Shown here in pieces: positions 50,624 through 60,346 of a DNA stretch of 64,000 nt (position 1 is the stretch's first letter; every line of letters begins with the position of its first letter). Location: the NCBI GenBank assembly GCA_964423405.1, contig CAYREY010000012.1:14685-78684 (forward strand), read 5' to 3'. The DNA comes from Bog-950 sp964423405. Its GTDB lineage: Bacteria > Bacteroidota > Bacteroidia > Chitinophagales > LD1. A program made the translations under genes and the position numbers. The notes beneath the pieces are model-generated. The model saw only the letters and a program-made list of their open reading frames with translations. It was not told the DNA's origin and did no database searches.

Positions 50624-52674
50624 TTTTTTATGTTTTTACGGGCCCAGGCCAGGTTGTTTTTAGCTAACTGAAAATCGGGCTGTATCTTCAGCGCACTTTC
50701 ACAGGCTTTAGCTCCTTCTTCGTATTTACCCATAGCATTATAAGCGCTGCACATATTGTTGTAAGCAGCGGCATAATCGGGTTTCAGTTTTAATGCCTTC
50801 TCGCTGGCTTCTATACATTTTTCGTAGTTGCCGGCATTGTAGTAATACAGGCTCAGGTTAATAAAGTCATCGGGGTTGGTACTGTTGGCGGCAGCTTCTT
50901 CCAGCATTTGTAGTTTGCTTTTGCCGTTGGTATTGCCGGCTGCTTTCACATAGGCCAGGCCACGTTTATCATCGGGAAATAATGCTACCGTTTTTTCAGC
51001 CACAGCTTTTAGTTCCTCGTAACGCGAAAGGTCATACAGCGCATCCATCAACAAGTATCGCATATATATATCGCTAGGCGCTAACCGCTCGCCGTTAAAC
51101 AGGTAGGTTGTAGCTTCTTCCTTGCGGTTGTTCTCGTACAGAAAACGTCCATAGTAAAAATAGGTATTCGGTGAACCGGGCCCTACACTTACCGCCTGCT
51201 TAAAGTATTTCTCTGCCTCGGCTTTTTGCCCCATGGCATTTTTCAGCACGCCCATGTTAATGAGCAGGTACGAATAGCTGGGGGAGTACTTTAATGCCTG
51301 ATTGTAGTAAAACTCGGCACCGGCATAATCGCCTTTGGCCATCAGGGCAAGGCCGTAGTTCATCAACCCACGTCCGTTTTTAGGGCTTTTCTCAGCAACA
51401 TCAGCCCATAGCGATTCATCGGTTTTCCATACCTCATTGCGCTGGTACGTGCCATACGCATAACCGGTTAGTATAAGCAACAGGCTTACAAAAAAGGAAA
51501 CCCTCAACGAGGGATTTTCTTTAGCCAGATATTTAAAATGTTCAACCAACAGATATAGTGCCCAGGTTACAGCCAGCGCCAGCCCTACAAAAGGAAAAAA
51601 CATGCGGTGGTCGTTGGTAACCTCCGAAAACGCAACAATGGTAGTAGGTATATTGGCAAAAAAGAACCACGCTATACCAAAGGCGATAGGCCGTGTTTTT
51701 TTATGCGTTGCGGTAATAAACATTACATACAGCCCAATCAACACAAATATGAACCCGCCAATGGCGTATGGGTCAAGCACCGAAGTAAATGCCTGCCAGT
51801 CAGTATCGGCAGTCAACTCGGTAGGTGCAAACCAGCTACGGAACACATGAAACATAATAAACGGTTGGGTAATGCGGTAGTTGAATTTAGAGAAAGCCCC
51901 TTCTACATACGTAGCCGATTGCATTTTCATCATTAAGGCGTATAAACCGCCCACTACTACAAACGATGCAACAGATACCAGCGTTACCCGCGTCAGGGCT
52001 CCCTTTTTATTGCTTAAAAATTCGGTAAAGCTTAGTTCTTCTTCAAACAAAACTGAATATGCTACCAGTATTGGGGCAAACATCAGCGCCGATGGTTTGG
52101 TAAGGCAACCTAATACAACCGGTATCAGGTACAGGTAGTATTTTTTGCAAACCGGGCTTAGCGCATACATTACCAACGCCAGTACTACAAAAAACGTAGA
52201 AAGCGAATCGCCGCGCTGTATAATGTAATTAATGGTTTCTGCACCGGCCGGGTGCAGCATAAACCAGGAGGTGGCAAAACCGCTTACCAACTCGGCAGGG
52301 GCTTCGGGGCTAACCTTGCGTATTATATGCCTGAACAGGAAAAACATCAATATACCCTGTAGTAAAAAGAAAGTAAACGAGGTAATGTGATAGACTAATG
52401 TATTATCCAGTCCTCCGGCCATTTTGTAATCCAGCGCAAGGGTAGTGGTAAGCACCGGTCGGTAACTTTGGTTAGCAGGTAACGAACTACCGGTTGTGCC
52501 ATCGGTAAAAAACTTGGGTATATTGCTTATATCCCTGATATACAGGTTATTTAAAATAGTATGTACATCATCAAAGTGGAACGCATTATGAAAATGGTTA
52601 GAGTAGGTAAGCGTGGTAGCCACCGTTATTCCAACCAGTAGTAGTAAACTGAGGGTTTTGCTGTTAAAATTCAT
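50620..52674 (-). CDS. multi-TM protein with C-terminal TPR repeats (TMTC/GT-C-like)
   Basis: A 684-aa protein. About eleven TM helices (8-440) are followed by six to seven TPR repeats (450-680: GRGLMNYGLALMAKGDYAGA, YLLINMGVLKNAMGQKAEAE, NTYFYYGRFLYENNRKEEAT, AAYNNMCSAYNAMGKYEEGA). Near the N-terminus FHFDDVHTILNN has the acidic pair found in the first loop of GT-C glycosyltransferases. The layout equals eukaryotic TMTC proteins (O-mannosyltransferases). It may transfer sugar from the lipid carrier made by the GT2 next door to a protein or glycan. First gene of the six-gene operon. Confidence 0.82.
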   Translation of the reverse strand: MNFNSKTLSLLLLVGITVATTLTYSNHFHNAFHFDDVHTILNNLYIRDISNIPKFFTDGTTGSSLPANQSYRPVLTTTLALDYKMAGGLDNTLVYHITSFTFFLLQGILMFFLFRHIIRKVSPEAPAELVSGFATSWFMLHPAGAETINYIIQRGDSLSTFFVVLALVMYALSPVCKKYYLYLIPVVLGCLTKPSALMFAPILVAYSVLFEEELSFTEFLSNKKGALTRVTLVSVASFVVVGGLYALMMKMQSATYVEGAFSKFNYRITQPFIMFHVFRSWFAPTELTADTDWQAFTSVLDPYAIGGFIFVLIGLYVMFITATHKKTRPIAFGIAWFFFANIPTTIVAFSEVTNDHRMFFPFVGLALAVTWALYLLVEHFKYLAKENPSLRVSFFVSLLLILTGYAYGTYQRNEVWKTDESLWADVAEKSPKNGRGLMNYGLALMAKGDYAGAEFYYNQALKYSPSYSYLLINMGVLKNAMGQKAEAEKYFKQAVSVGPGSPNTYFYYGRFLYENNRKEEATTYLFNGERLAPSDIYMRYLLMDALYDLSRYEELKAVAEKTVALFPDDKRGLAYVKAAGNTNGKSKLQMLEEAAANSTNPDDFINLSLYYYNAGNYEKCIEASEKALKLKPDYAAAYNNMCSAYNAMGKYEEGAKACESALKIQPDFQLAKNNLAWARKNIKK

Positions 52675-52855
52675 GCACAGGGTTTATCAATAGCGCAAAA
52701 TATCGGTTCTGGGCTTAATAACCAAAGTAACTACTGTAAGCGTTAATAACTATTTGTACCCTCAAAAATCAGAAAAATAGACAATGTGCGTTTTTATACA
52801 GCAGTTGCGAATAACTATTAAAATAGCCCTTTGGCATTATTGATATTTTAGCACC

Positions 52856-53683
52856 ATGAGCAAACCTTTGATTTTAGTAGTAAACGACGATGGTATTACA
52901 GCACCCGGTATCCGGGCTTTGGCAAATGCAGTAAAACATTTGGGCGAAGTTGTAATAGTAGCCCCCGATACCGGACAATCGGGAATGGGTCATGCTATCA
53001 CTATCAGCAAGCCACTGCGCCTTACGCCGGTAGATTCATTTGATGGTATGAAAGCCTACCAGTGCAGCGGCACCCCGGTAGATTGTGTAAAGCTGGCCGT
53101 AGATAAAGTACTGCACCGCAAGCCCGATTTATGTGTAAGCGGTATTAACCACGGCAGCAATTCCAGTATCAATATTATATACAGTGGTACTATGAGCGCT
53201 GCGGTAGAGGCCAGTCTGGAGGGTATCCCGTCGGTAGGCTTTTCGCTATGCGATTACCGCCACGATGCCGACTTTGCACCAGCAGCCCACTATGCAGGCC
53301 TAATTGCCGAGCAACTACTTAAACACGGGCAGCCCGCCAATACCCTGTTGAATGTAAACATACCCAAGCTACCGCTTAACGAAATAAAGGGTATTAAAGT
53401 TGGCCGCCAGGCACAGGCAAAATGGGTAGAAGAGTATCTGGAGCGTACCGATCCGTTTGGCCGCCCCTACTACTGGCTTACCGGTAAGTTTGTAAACTAC
53501 GACCAGGGCCACGATACCGATGAGTTTGCGCTGGCCAATGGCTACGTAAGTGTAGTACCTGTGCAGCACGACTTAACAGCCCACAAGGTTATTGCACAAA
53601 TACACGATACCTGGGACCTGAAAACCGAAACCGGTGGAGAGGGAGAAGTACCCGGTTTAAGTAAAGAAGATTTTAACCTGTAA
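52856..53683 (+). CDS. surE: 5'/3'-nucleotidase SurE
   Basis: A 275-aa SurE. ILVVNDDGITAPGIRALANA carries the metal Asp pair; SGMGHAITISKPLRL, AYQCSGTPVDCVKLA and SGINHGSNSSINIIYSGTM are family motifs. It removes phosphate from nucleoside 5'- and 3'-monophosphates and short polyphosphate, with stress roles. It leads a plus-strand run with a membrane protein, lpxB and a small protein. Confidence 0.95.
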   Translation: MSKPLILVVNDDGITAPGIRALANAVKHLGEVVIVAPDTGQSGMGHAITISKPLRLTPVDSFDGMKAYQCSGTPVDCVKLAVDKVLHRKPDLCVSGINHGSNSSINIIYSGTMSAAVEASLEGIPSVGFSLCDYRHDADFAPAAHYAGLIAEQLLKHGQPANTLLNVNIPKLPLNEIKGIKVGRQAQAKWVEEYLERTDPFGRPYYWLTGKFVNYDQGHDTDEFALANGYVSVVPVQHDLTAHKVIAQIHDTWDLKTETGGEGEVPGLSKEDFNL

Positions 53684-53691
53684 CCTGCAAT

Positions 53692-54036
53692 ATGTTCGAT
53701 AAGTATTTAAACCCTACACCCACATTTTATAAGTGGGATAAATTTTGGGTAGGCGCACTACCTGGCTTGCTGGTGCCGTTGCTGGGCGTGGTGGCGGTGT
53801 ATTTAATTACATGGCTCAATGCCCGCTTTAATAACCATCAGCATTTTACACCGCAAATGTTTATGGTATCTATGCGTTCTGCGGTTATGTTTATGCGTAT
53901 CAGCACCCTGTGTTGCATGCTCAACGGCTTTTTGTTTTTCTTTTTTGTAAAGAAGAATTATAACAATGCATCGCGCGGGGTTATGGTTGTTACCATGCTG
54001 TATGTAATGGCTATTCTTATTAAAGAGTTACTTTAG
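53692..54036 (+). CDS. small membrane protein, unknown function
   Basis: A 114-aa protein with three predicted TM helices (about 22-42, 62-84 and 93-112). No recognised family. It is 8 bp downstream of surE and 58 bp upstream of lpxB, so it likely belongs to this operon and may be tied to envelope synthesis. Only basic and aromatic residues near the membrane borders (FYKWDKFW, KKNYNN) are notable. Confidence 0.72.
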   Translation: MFDKYLNPTPTFYKWDKFWVGALPGLLVPLLGVVAVYLITWLNARFNNHQHFTPQMFMVSMRSAVMFMRISTLCCMLNGFLFFFFVKKNYNNASRGVMVVTMLYVMAILIKELL

Positions 54037-54094
54037 TTTGGAGGCTGTTATCAGCGTAAACTTTTTATAAATCCTGTATTTATCATAGTGTAAC

Positions 54095-55189
54095 ATGAGG
54101 TATTACATTATAGCCGGCGAAGCAAGTGGCGATCTGCACGGTTCTAATCTTATAAAGGAGTTGCGCCGGCAGGATACTGCTGCGGATATACGGTGCTGGG
54201 GGGGCGACAAAATGAAAGCCGCTGGCGGCAACGTGGTAAAGCACATCAACGACCTGGCCTTTATGGGTTTTTTAGAGGTGGTAAAGCACCTGCCTACCAT
54301 ATTGGGTAATATAGAGTTTTGTAAGCGCGATATACTGGCCTACCAACCTGATGTGGTGATATTGATTGACTACCCTGGTTTTAATTTCAGGTTGTTTGAG
54401 TTTTTAAAAAAGAACAACCTGAAAATCTTCTACTATATATCGCCGCAGTTGTGGGCCTGGAAAAAAGGCCGCGTAAAAAAGGTGCAGAAGTATGTGGACC
54501 GTATGTTTGTCATCTTTCCCTTCGAGAAAGATTTTTATGCGCAGTATGGCGTAGCTGTCGATTTTGTGGGCCATCCGTTGTTAGATGAGTTACCCGATGA
54601 AGTACTTAAACGCGATGCTGTAAAAGATAAGATAATAGCCATTGTGCCCGGTAGCCGCAAGCAGGAGATAAGCTACCTGCTACCCGAATACCTGAAAGTG
54701 GTAGACCAGTTTCCCGATTACCGCTTTGTGGTAACCGGCATGAGTGCGCTGGGAGAAAAGCTGTACCGCGATATGATTGGCAATAGCCGGGTAGAACTGG
54801 TGTTGGATAATACATATAGTGTTCTTCGCCAGTCAACCGCTGCCATAGTAACATCCGGCACTGCTACCTTAGAAACCGCCCTGCACCGGGTGCCAGAGGT
54901 TATCTGCTATAAAGGTAGCTGGATATCGTACTTTATTATTAATGCGTTGATAGATAAAAGCATCGGCTTTATCTGCATAGTAAACCTTATTTGCGGCAAG
55001 CGGGTGGTAGAGGAATTAATACAGGCCGAAGTAAATAAAGACAGGTTGGTTAAAGAACTTAATACACTGTTAAGCCCCGAAGGCAGTGCCACCATGCAAC
55101 AGGATTACGATTTTCTACGCACTAAGCTGGGCCAATCCGGAGCATCGGCGCGTGCCGCCTCGCTAATGATAGGTTACCTGAAACAGTAG
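54095..55189 (+). CDS. lpxB: lipid-A-disaccharide synthase
   Basis: A 364-aa LpxB (GT19). It joins UDP-2,3-diacylglucosamine and lipid X to lipid A disaccharide phosphate at the inner membrane. Motifs: YYIIAGEASGDLHGSNLI at the N-terminus, YYISPQLWAWKKGRVKK, FVGHPLLDE, IVPGSRKQEI and SGTATLETAL. Complete. Lipid A production confirms a Gram-negative with lipopolysaccharide. Confidence 0.96.
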   Translation: MRYYIIAGEASGDLHGSNLIKELRRQDTAADIRCWGGDKMKAAGGNVVKHINDLAFMGFLEVVKHLPTILGNIEFCKRDILAYQPDVVILIDYPGFNFRLFEFLKKNNLKIFYYISPQLWAWKKGRVKKVQKYVDRMFVIFPFEKDFYAQYGVAVDFVGHPLLDELPDEVLKRDAVKDKIIAIVPGSRKQEISYLLPEYLKVVDQFPDYRFVVTGMSALGEKLYRDMIGNSRVELVLDNTYSVLRQSTAAIVTSGTATLETALHRVPEVICYKGSWISYFIINALIDKSIGFICIVNLICGKRVVEELIQAEVNKDRLVKELNTLLSPEGSATMQQDYDFLRTKLGQSGASARAASLMIGYLKQ

Positions 55190-55223
55190 TATATTTACAG
55201 CTACCTGATTAAACTGTGATGTT

Positions 55224-55445
55224 ATGAGTCATGCATTTGTAAAAGAAGGCGACGCACAATGGTTGCACGAGGTTGCCCCTACACTTAAAGCCCTTACAGC
55301 TTTTATTACCAACGAGCAGGGCGGCCGCCCCATGTTTGAGCGCCGTAGCTACTTTGATACCGAACGCAACACCGAATTGCACGAAATGAGCGATGGTATT
55401 ACCTACTTTATTAATAAAGAGGGTAAGTGGGATATGTTGGATTAG
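55224..55445 (+). CDS. 73-aa conserved-looking protein, unknown function
   Basis: A small soluble protein with mixed secondary structure (LHEVAPTLKALTAFITNEQG, TYFINKEGKWDMLD). No family recognised. It starts 34 bp behind lpxB on the same strand and its end is 5 bp from the convergent receptor gene. Codon use resembles that of its neighbours, which supports a real gene. Confidence 0.65.
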   Translation: MSHAFVKEGDAQWLHEVAPTLKALTAFITNEQGGRPMFERRSYFDTERNTELHEMSDGITYFINKEGKWDMLD

Positions 55446-55450
55446 CAGTC

Positions 55451-57859
55451 TTAAAATTTATAACTATAGCCTAAGCGTATTACCTGCGTTTCGTAGTAAT
55501 CGTACCCTACATAATTAAAACCGTTGCCGCGTAGAGTTTCTTTTATGTTCATGGTGTTTAGCAGGTCGGTAGCGTTTAAAAATAGCTCGCCTTTACCTTT
55601 CTGTATCTGTTTGCTAATGCCAAAATCAAGCGTAAAACGCTGGCCTATTTTACCCTGTGGTATCAGGTCGGGGGCGTAGTATATACCGCTTAGCTGTATT
55701 TCAAATTTAAGTGGCAGGTGAAAGTAGGTGTTCAGCTTTGCATTGCCCGATATAATCTGCTCAGCAGGCATGGTAAACGGTACCGGTGTTGGGTACTTAC
55801 TGGTAACTGTATAGGTATTGTAGCGGTTGTAATACACCGTACCGTTTACGTTAAACGAAAAGTACTTTGTTATATCCTGCGATAGCAATACCTCGCCACC
55901 GGCAGCATAGCTGCGGCCTGCATTTTGCATGGTAGAGTATACCAGTGTGTTGCCCGGCATTATAGTGCGTATTCGGGTCAATGTACCATCGGCAATTTTG
56001 CCAAAAGCGGCTGTGTAGAAATAGCCGGTTTTCCAACTTGTTTTGTAACCTAGTTCAAGGCTGTAAGTGTACTGTGGGCGCAGGGCCGGGTTACCCACTT
56101 TAATAATTTCGGCATCATCGTATTTAGGGAAAACCCGTATATCAAACTCATTAGGCCTGTCTACCCTGCGGTTAAAGAACAACGATAGCTTGTTACGGTC
56201 ATTTATTTTGTAGCTGAACCTGAAATTGGGAAATGGTTGTATATACTGGTACCCATCGCTGCTATACACATTGTTATTAGGGTCTACATTGTAGCGTACA
56301 TATACATACTCTAATCTAAGCCCGGCCTCAACTTCTATGTTTTTGTTTTCAAACACGTAGTTGGCATACAGGGCAGGTATTTGTTCATTATATACAGCCC
56401 AGCCACCGGCACTGGTATCTATGGGGGTGTTAAGGCCGGGGTAAAATTTCATATTGGTAGGTATATAACGCCAACGGTATTTTAAGCCAGCTTCTATGCG
56501 GCCATACTTTAACGGGCGGGCATAGTCCAGACTAACGTCAATTACATTCTCGTCAGATAGCAATTTGAAGGCATCTTTACCGGTAAAAGTCGGCATATTG
56601 TTGGTGAAAAAATATTTCTCATCCTCGCGGTGGAAGGTGTAGTTTAATGTAGCGCCAATGGTATGCCCCGGCTGCTTAAACTTATGCTTATAAATAGCCG
56701 ATGCAGTAGCTGTTATTTTCAATTCATCTTCTAAAAACTGCCATAGCCGTTTACGCTCGGTAAGCGAATCGTTGTAAAATGGCTGGTCGCCGTTATCAAT
56801 AATTTTTTCAGCACTAAAAAGTGCAAAAACGGTCAACATATCGGTAGGCTTAATGCTCCAGTCAAAACCGGTTTTAAACGTACCAACCGTGGTATTGCGG
56901 TTGCGCTTGGTTTGCTGTTTTACAATCTGCCCGTCGTCGTATGTACGGGTAACAAACTCATTTTTATTAAGCGTTTGTTTGTACATAAAGTCGCCCTGAA
57001 AAAAAGCGTTCATGTTTTTACGTCTGTAGTTTAGCGCCAGCGTTGGGTTTACTTTGGGTGTAAACCGGTACTGTGGCCTTATACCCGGCAGGTTCTGTTT
57101 TTTTATCCATAGCGCACCGGCACCCAGTGTAAGACCGGCCTTGCCGCTAAGCCCATCCTGTTTGTTTTTCTTCATTATAATATTGATAATACCGGCATTG
57201 CCATTGGCATCGTATTTGGCCGATGGGTTGTTTATTATCTCAATCCGTTCAATGGCAGATGCCGGTATGTTATCAAGGCTGGCCTGGTTGCCGTAGCCGG
57301 TAAGGGCTGTTTGCTGACCGTCTATCAGTACCATTACTTTATCGTTGCCACGTAGCTGTACTTTGCTATCCTGTACGGTTACGCCGGGCAGATTTTGCAT
57401 AGCTTGTAATACAGAGCCGCCGCTTTGCGATATATTACCGGCAACCGAAAAGGTTTTCTTATCCATGCTGCCCTTTACCTCTTCCTGTCGTGCGGTAATT
57501 TCAACCTCAGTCAGTTGTTTGGCATCGCTACCCAGCTCAATGGTGCCAACCTCTACAAATTGCGAAAGGGTACCTATAAACACGGGCTGTAGTTTGGTGG
57601 TATAGCCTATGTACGAGGTTTGCAACAGGTAGCTACCCGGTGCTACATTTTCCATAATAAAACGTCCGTCGTCGCCGGTAATAGCGCCTGCGGCAAAACT
57701 GCTGTCTGCCTCTTTTTTCAATATCATATTTACATACGCTATTGGCGCTTTATTTTCCTTGTCGCTTACCAGGCCCGATAAAGTAACCGACGAAAACTGG
57801 CCTTTTACAATGCCGGTAGTGCATACCAACAGCATTACCAAAATAACTGCGCGATTCAT
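55451..57859 (-). CDS. TonB-dependent outer-membrane receptor (OMP_b-brl_3 type)
   Basis: An 802-aa outer-membrane protein: signal peptide (1-20), carboxypeptidase-regulatory-like domain (about 27-115, SGLVSDKENKAPIAYVNMIL), plug domain (130-235: VMVLIDGQQTALTGYGNQAS and ASAIERIEIINNPSAKYDAN) and a beta-barrel to the C-terminus with terminal aromatic residue (YSYKF). No SusD gene follows. Family members take up siderophores, peptides or metals. It lies 19 bp behind the PepSY-like gene and downstream of a two-component system, so regulated expression with PepSY is likely. Confidence 0.9.
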   Translation of the reverse strand: MNRAVILVMLLVCTTGIVKGQFSSVTLSGLVSDKENKAPIAYVNMILKKEADSSFAAGAITGDDGRFIMENVAPGSYLLQTSYIGYTTKLQPVFIGTLSQFVEVGTIELGSDAKQLTEVEITARQEEVKGSMDKKTFSVAGNISQSGGSVLQAMQNLPGVTVQDSKVQLRGNDKVMVLIDGQQTALTGYGNQASLDNIPASAIERIEIINNPSAKYDANGNAGIINIIMKKNKQDGLSGKAGLTLGAGALWIKKQNLPGIRPQYRFTPKVNPTLALNYRRKNMNAFFQGDFMYKQTLNKNEFVTRTYDDGQIVKQQTKRNRNTTVGTFKTGFDWSIKPTDMLTVFALFSAEKIIDNGDQPFYNDSLTERKRLWQFLEDELKITATASAIYKHKFKQPGHTIGATLNYTFHREDEKYFFTNNMPTFTGKDAFKLLSDENVIDVSLDYARPLKYGRIEAGLKYRWRYIPTNMKFYPGLNTPIDTSAGGWAVYNEQIPALYANYVFENKNIEVEAGLRLEYVYVRYNVDPNNNVYSSDGYQYIQPFPNFRFSYKINDRNKLSLFFNRRVDRPNEFDIRVFPKYDDAEIIKVGNPALRPQYTYSLELGYKTSWKTGYFYTAAFGKIADGTLTRIRTIMPGNTLVYSTMQNAGRSYAAGGEVLLSQDITKYFSFNVNGTVYYNRYNTYTVTSKYPTPVPFTMPAEQIISGNAKLNTYFHLPLKFEIQLSGIYYAPDLIPQGKIGQRFTLDFGISKQIQKGKGELFLNATDLLNTMNIKETLRGNGFNYVGYDYYETQVIRLGYSYKF

Positions 57860-57878
57860 AGTATTTACCCTGTTTCAA

Positions 57879-58310
57879 TTACTTAATAAAATTTCCTTTG
57901 GCGTCAAACAGCAGGTCTTTGTCTTTTACTTCTGCTTCGTAGGTTACCACACCGGCAGCGTTGGTTATTTTAGCGGCCTCTTTAACCCTGGTGTTAGGGT
58001 AGTTTTTAGCCAGGTAGGCTGTAGCGGCAGCAGGTAGCTCGGCAGGAGTAATTTCTACCTCAGTTTCTTTTAGCTGGCCGGTAGCGCTGTATACTACGCT
58101 GGTTTCTTTATCGTGTTGCTTGAAGTTTGCTTCGTAGTCGCTATCTTCTTTTTCCCATTTAGGGGTTATACCGGCATACTGTTTGGCAAACGCTGAACTA
58201 ACAGCCGCCGGTACGTTTACACTTTTTGTACTTTTTTCGCCGGTTTGCTGCGCATGGGCACCAAAGGCAATGGCTACAAGGGCCATTAATGATAATGCTA
58301 CTATTTTCAT
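57879..58310 (-). CDS. PepSY-like periplasmic protein
   Basis: A 143-aa protein with a signal peptide (1-20) and two PepSY-like (BLIP-fold) units: KQYAGITPKWEKEDSDYEA with VVYSATGQLKETEVEI, and YLAKNYPNTRVKEAAKI with YEAEVKDKDLLFDAKGN. Such proteins in Bacteroidota are often next to histidine kinases. It may modify signalling or bind the same ligand as the receptor encoded next. A 17-bp motif shared with the response regulator gene lies about 50 bp upstream of the ATG (58360-58376). Confidence 0.85.
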   Translation of the reverse strand: MKIVALSLMALVAIAFGAHAQQTGEKSTKSVNVPAAVSSAFAKQYAGITPKWEKEDSDYEANFKQHDKETSVVYSATGQLKETEVEITPAELPAAATAYLAKNYPNTRVKEAAKITNAAGVVTYEAEVKDKDLLFDAKGNFIK

Positions 58311-58359
58311 GTGTTTAGTTTTTAATTATAAAATATAACACAAAGGTGAGGAGCGATTT

Positions 58360-58376
58360 TGTAGAAAAACTGAATT
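58360..58376 (-). promoter_or_regulatory. candidate response-regulator operator upstream of the PepSY gene
   Basis: The plus strand reads TGTAGAAAnnCTGAATT, 15 of 17 bases identical to 60354-60370 upstream of the response regulator. The minus strand shows CAG.../CAA... direct elements 11 bp apart. It overlaps the last 2 bp of the kinase stop codon. Confidence 0.5.
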
Positions 58377-59658
58377 AACTGAACCTGCACGTAAAAATGT
58401 GGTGGTTGTTTTCGTAGCTATAAATAATTTGCCAACCATAGCGGTTGCATATTTCTTTTACTATAGCCAGGCCAAGCCCCGTATTGGGCATTTGTGCCGA
58501 TGATGTTTTAAACCGCTGAAACAGGGCTTCTGTTTTTAATGGTCCGGTGCCATCGTTTGCTATACTAAACATACGTGCAGTTAAGTTAACGGTAACCTGT
58601 CCGCCGGTAGTAGTATGGCGCAGGGCATTTACCAATAAGTTTGTTAGCATAATGCCGGTAAGTTCTTTATTGCCGGTAACCTGTACGCCTTTTTCAACCG
58701 TACAGTTAAGTGTTAAGTCTTTTTCTGTATAGCTATCGGCAAGCAGGTCAATAGTGTTGTTTAGCGCCGTGGTGACGTTTACCTGTTCTTCTTCAGCATA
58801 CTGATGATTCTCCAGTTTCGCCAGCAGTAATAAATTTTTATTTATACGCGATACCTGCGATAGTGGTATGTTAAGTGCATTAATCCGCTCGGCCAGTTCA
58901 CCGGTAAGTGTACTGTCCTGCTGTAGCAAGTCTATTTTAGATTTCAATATGGCCAGCGGTGTCTGTAACTCGTGCGAGGCATTTTCGGTAAACTCTTTTT
59001 GTTGTTTAAAGGCCGCTACGTTACTGGTTATAAGTTTATCCAACACACTGTTTAGTTCTTCAAACTCCACCACATTTGTTTTTTCAAATTGAATGGCTTT
59101 GTCATTTCGCAGGTCAAATGCCTTTAGCTTAGTTAATGTGCTGCTAAAAGGTTGCCATAATCGGGCGGCCAGTATTCTGTTTAATAGTACAAAACCACCT
59201 ACCAACAGTATTACAAATACGATAGTAACAAACGCAATGGCGGTCATGGTTTCATCGGCCTCTTCAACGTTTACTTCAGTTATCAGGTGGTATGGCTTGC
59301 CATTAAGGTGTATATAGGTAGATAATGCACGAAAACGGTTGGTTTCTTTATCGTATTTAGATTTATGTAGCCGGGTATAAATACTATCTGGCCGCACCTG
59401 TGCTTCGCTGGCAGGGGTAATTAGTGTGCCGGGTTGTATGGCATTCCATGATTCTAATACCTTATGCAATTCTGCATCGCTTACCGGGTGCTCGCTTAAA
59501 CCTTTTTCTATTCTTTCTTTTATTAGCTGGTTATTTTCGTCCAGTTCGCTTAACCATATATGGTCTATTACATAATAGTACGCCGGTATGCTGGCTATTA
59601 AAACCAGTAAAGCATATACAGTAAATAATTTAAGCGCTTTGGTTAATAATTTATTCAT
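58375..59658 (-). CDS. sensor histidine kinase (OmpR-partner type)
   Basis: A 427-aa kinase. TM helices at about 10-30 and 140-160 flank a periplasmic sensor domain. HisKA: ENASHELQTPLAILKSKI (His about 224); N-box LTNLLVNALRHTT; the ATP lid region ends TGLGLAIVKEICNRYGW. ATG 59658 overlaps the response regulator stop as ATGA, so translation is coupled; a GTG three codons earlier is rejected. It surely phosphorylates the regulator encoded upstream. The signal is unknown; the PepSY/receptor genes downstream suggest an envelope signal. Confidence 0.93.
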   Translation of the reverse strand: MNKLLTKALKLFTVYALLVLIASIPAYYYVIDHIWLSELDENNQLIKERIEKGLSEHPVSDAELHKVLESWNAIQPGTLITPASEAQVRPDSIYTRLHKSKYDKETNRFRALSTYIHLNGKPYHLITEVNVEEADETMTAIAFVTIVFVILLVGGFVLLNRILAARLWQPFSSTLTKLKAFDLRNDKAIQFEKTNVVEFEELNSVLDKLITSNVAAFKQQKEFTENASHELQTPLAILKSKIDLLQQDSTLTGELAERINALNIPLSQVSRINKNLLLLAKLENHQYAEEEQVNVTTALNNTIDLLADSYTEKDLTLNCTVEKGVQVTGNKELTGIMLTNLLVNALRHTTTGGQVTVNLTARMFSIANDGTGPLKTEALFQRFKTSSAQMPNTGLGLAIVKEICNRYGWQIIYSYENNHHIFTCRFS

Positions 59659-60329
59659 GCTTCCCACTTATAGCCCGTGCCGTATATTGTTTTTATATAG
59701 TTATCGGCACCGGCATCGGTTAATTTACGTTTCAGGTTTTTAATGTGTGCGTACACAAAATCATGGCTGTCTAACATATCGGCTATATCGCCCGATAGAT
59801 GTTCGGCTAAAGCGCTTTTAGATATTACTTTGTTTTTGTTACTTATAAAAAACAGCAAAAGGTCAAACTCTTTACGGGTTAGTACCACGGGCAGTCCGTT
59901 TATACTTAAGTCACGGGCCAGCAAGTTTATTTTAAGGGTGCCTTGTTCTACAATATTACTGCTCCCAAACTGCTTACGACGTATTACAGAGTGTAACCGC
60001 GCAGCCAGTTCCGATAGGTGAAACGGCTTAGCCAAATAATCATCGGCACCTGTTTGAAGCCCCTTCACTTTATCCTCTATCGAGTTTTTGGCCGATATAA
60101 TAATTATACCGTCCTGTTTGTTTAACTGTTTCAATATGTCCAGTATCTGTAGCCCGTTACCCCCGGGCAGCATTAAATCCAGCAAAATACAATCGTAACT
60201 GTATGCATGTATTTTTTCAACTGCGCTTTGGTAAGTGGCTGCTAATTCGCAATGGAAATTTTCGCTGCCAAGGTAACTGGCTATGTTTTCTGCCAGCTCC
60301 ACTTCATCTTCTATCAGTAGTATTTTCAT
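59655..60329 (-). CDS. OmpR/PhoB-family response regulator
   Basis: A 224-aa regulator. The receiver domain (1-118) has ILLIEDEVEL, phospho-acceptor Asp in CILLDLMLPGGNG (about Asp51) and IIISAKNSIEDKVKGLQTGA with Lys in DDYLAKPF. The winged helix (125-222) contains VLTRKEFDLLLFFISNKNKV and YIKTIYGTGYKWE. ATG 60329 (MKILLIEDE) is the right start. It overlaps the kinase gene by 4 bp. A CAGAATT-N4-CAGAATT direct repeat (11-bp period) upstream of it may be its own binding site. Confidence 0.93.
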   Translation of the reverse strand: MKILLIEDEVELAENIASYLGSENFHCELAATYQSAVEKIHAYSYDCILLDLMLPGGNGLQILDILKQLNKQDGIIIISAKNSIEDKVKGLQTGADDYLAKPFHLSELAARLHSVIRRKQFGSSNIVEQGTLKINLLARDLSINGLPVVLTRKEFDLLLFFISNKNKVISKSALAEHLSGDIADMLDSHDFVYAHIKNLKRKLTDAGADNYIKTIYGTGYKWEA

Positions 60330-60346
60330 TTGCCTAAAATAGTACT

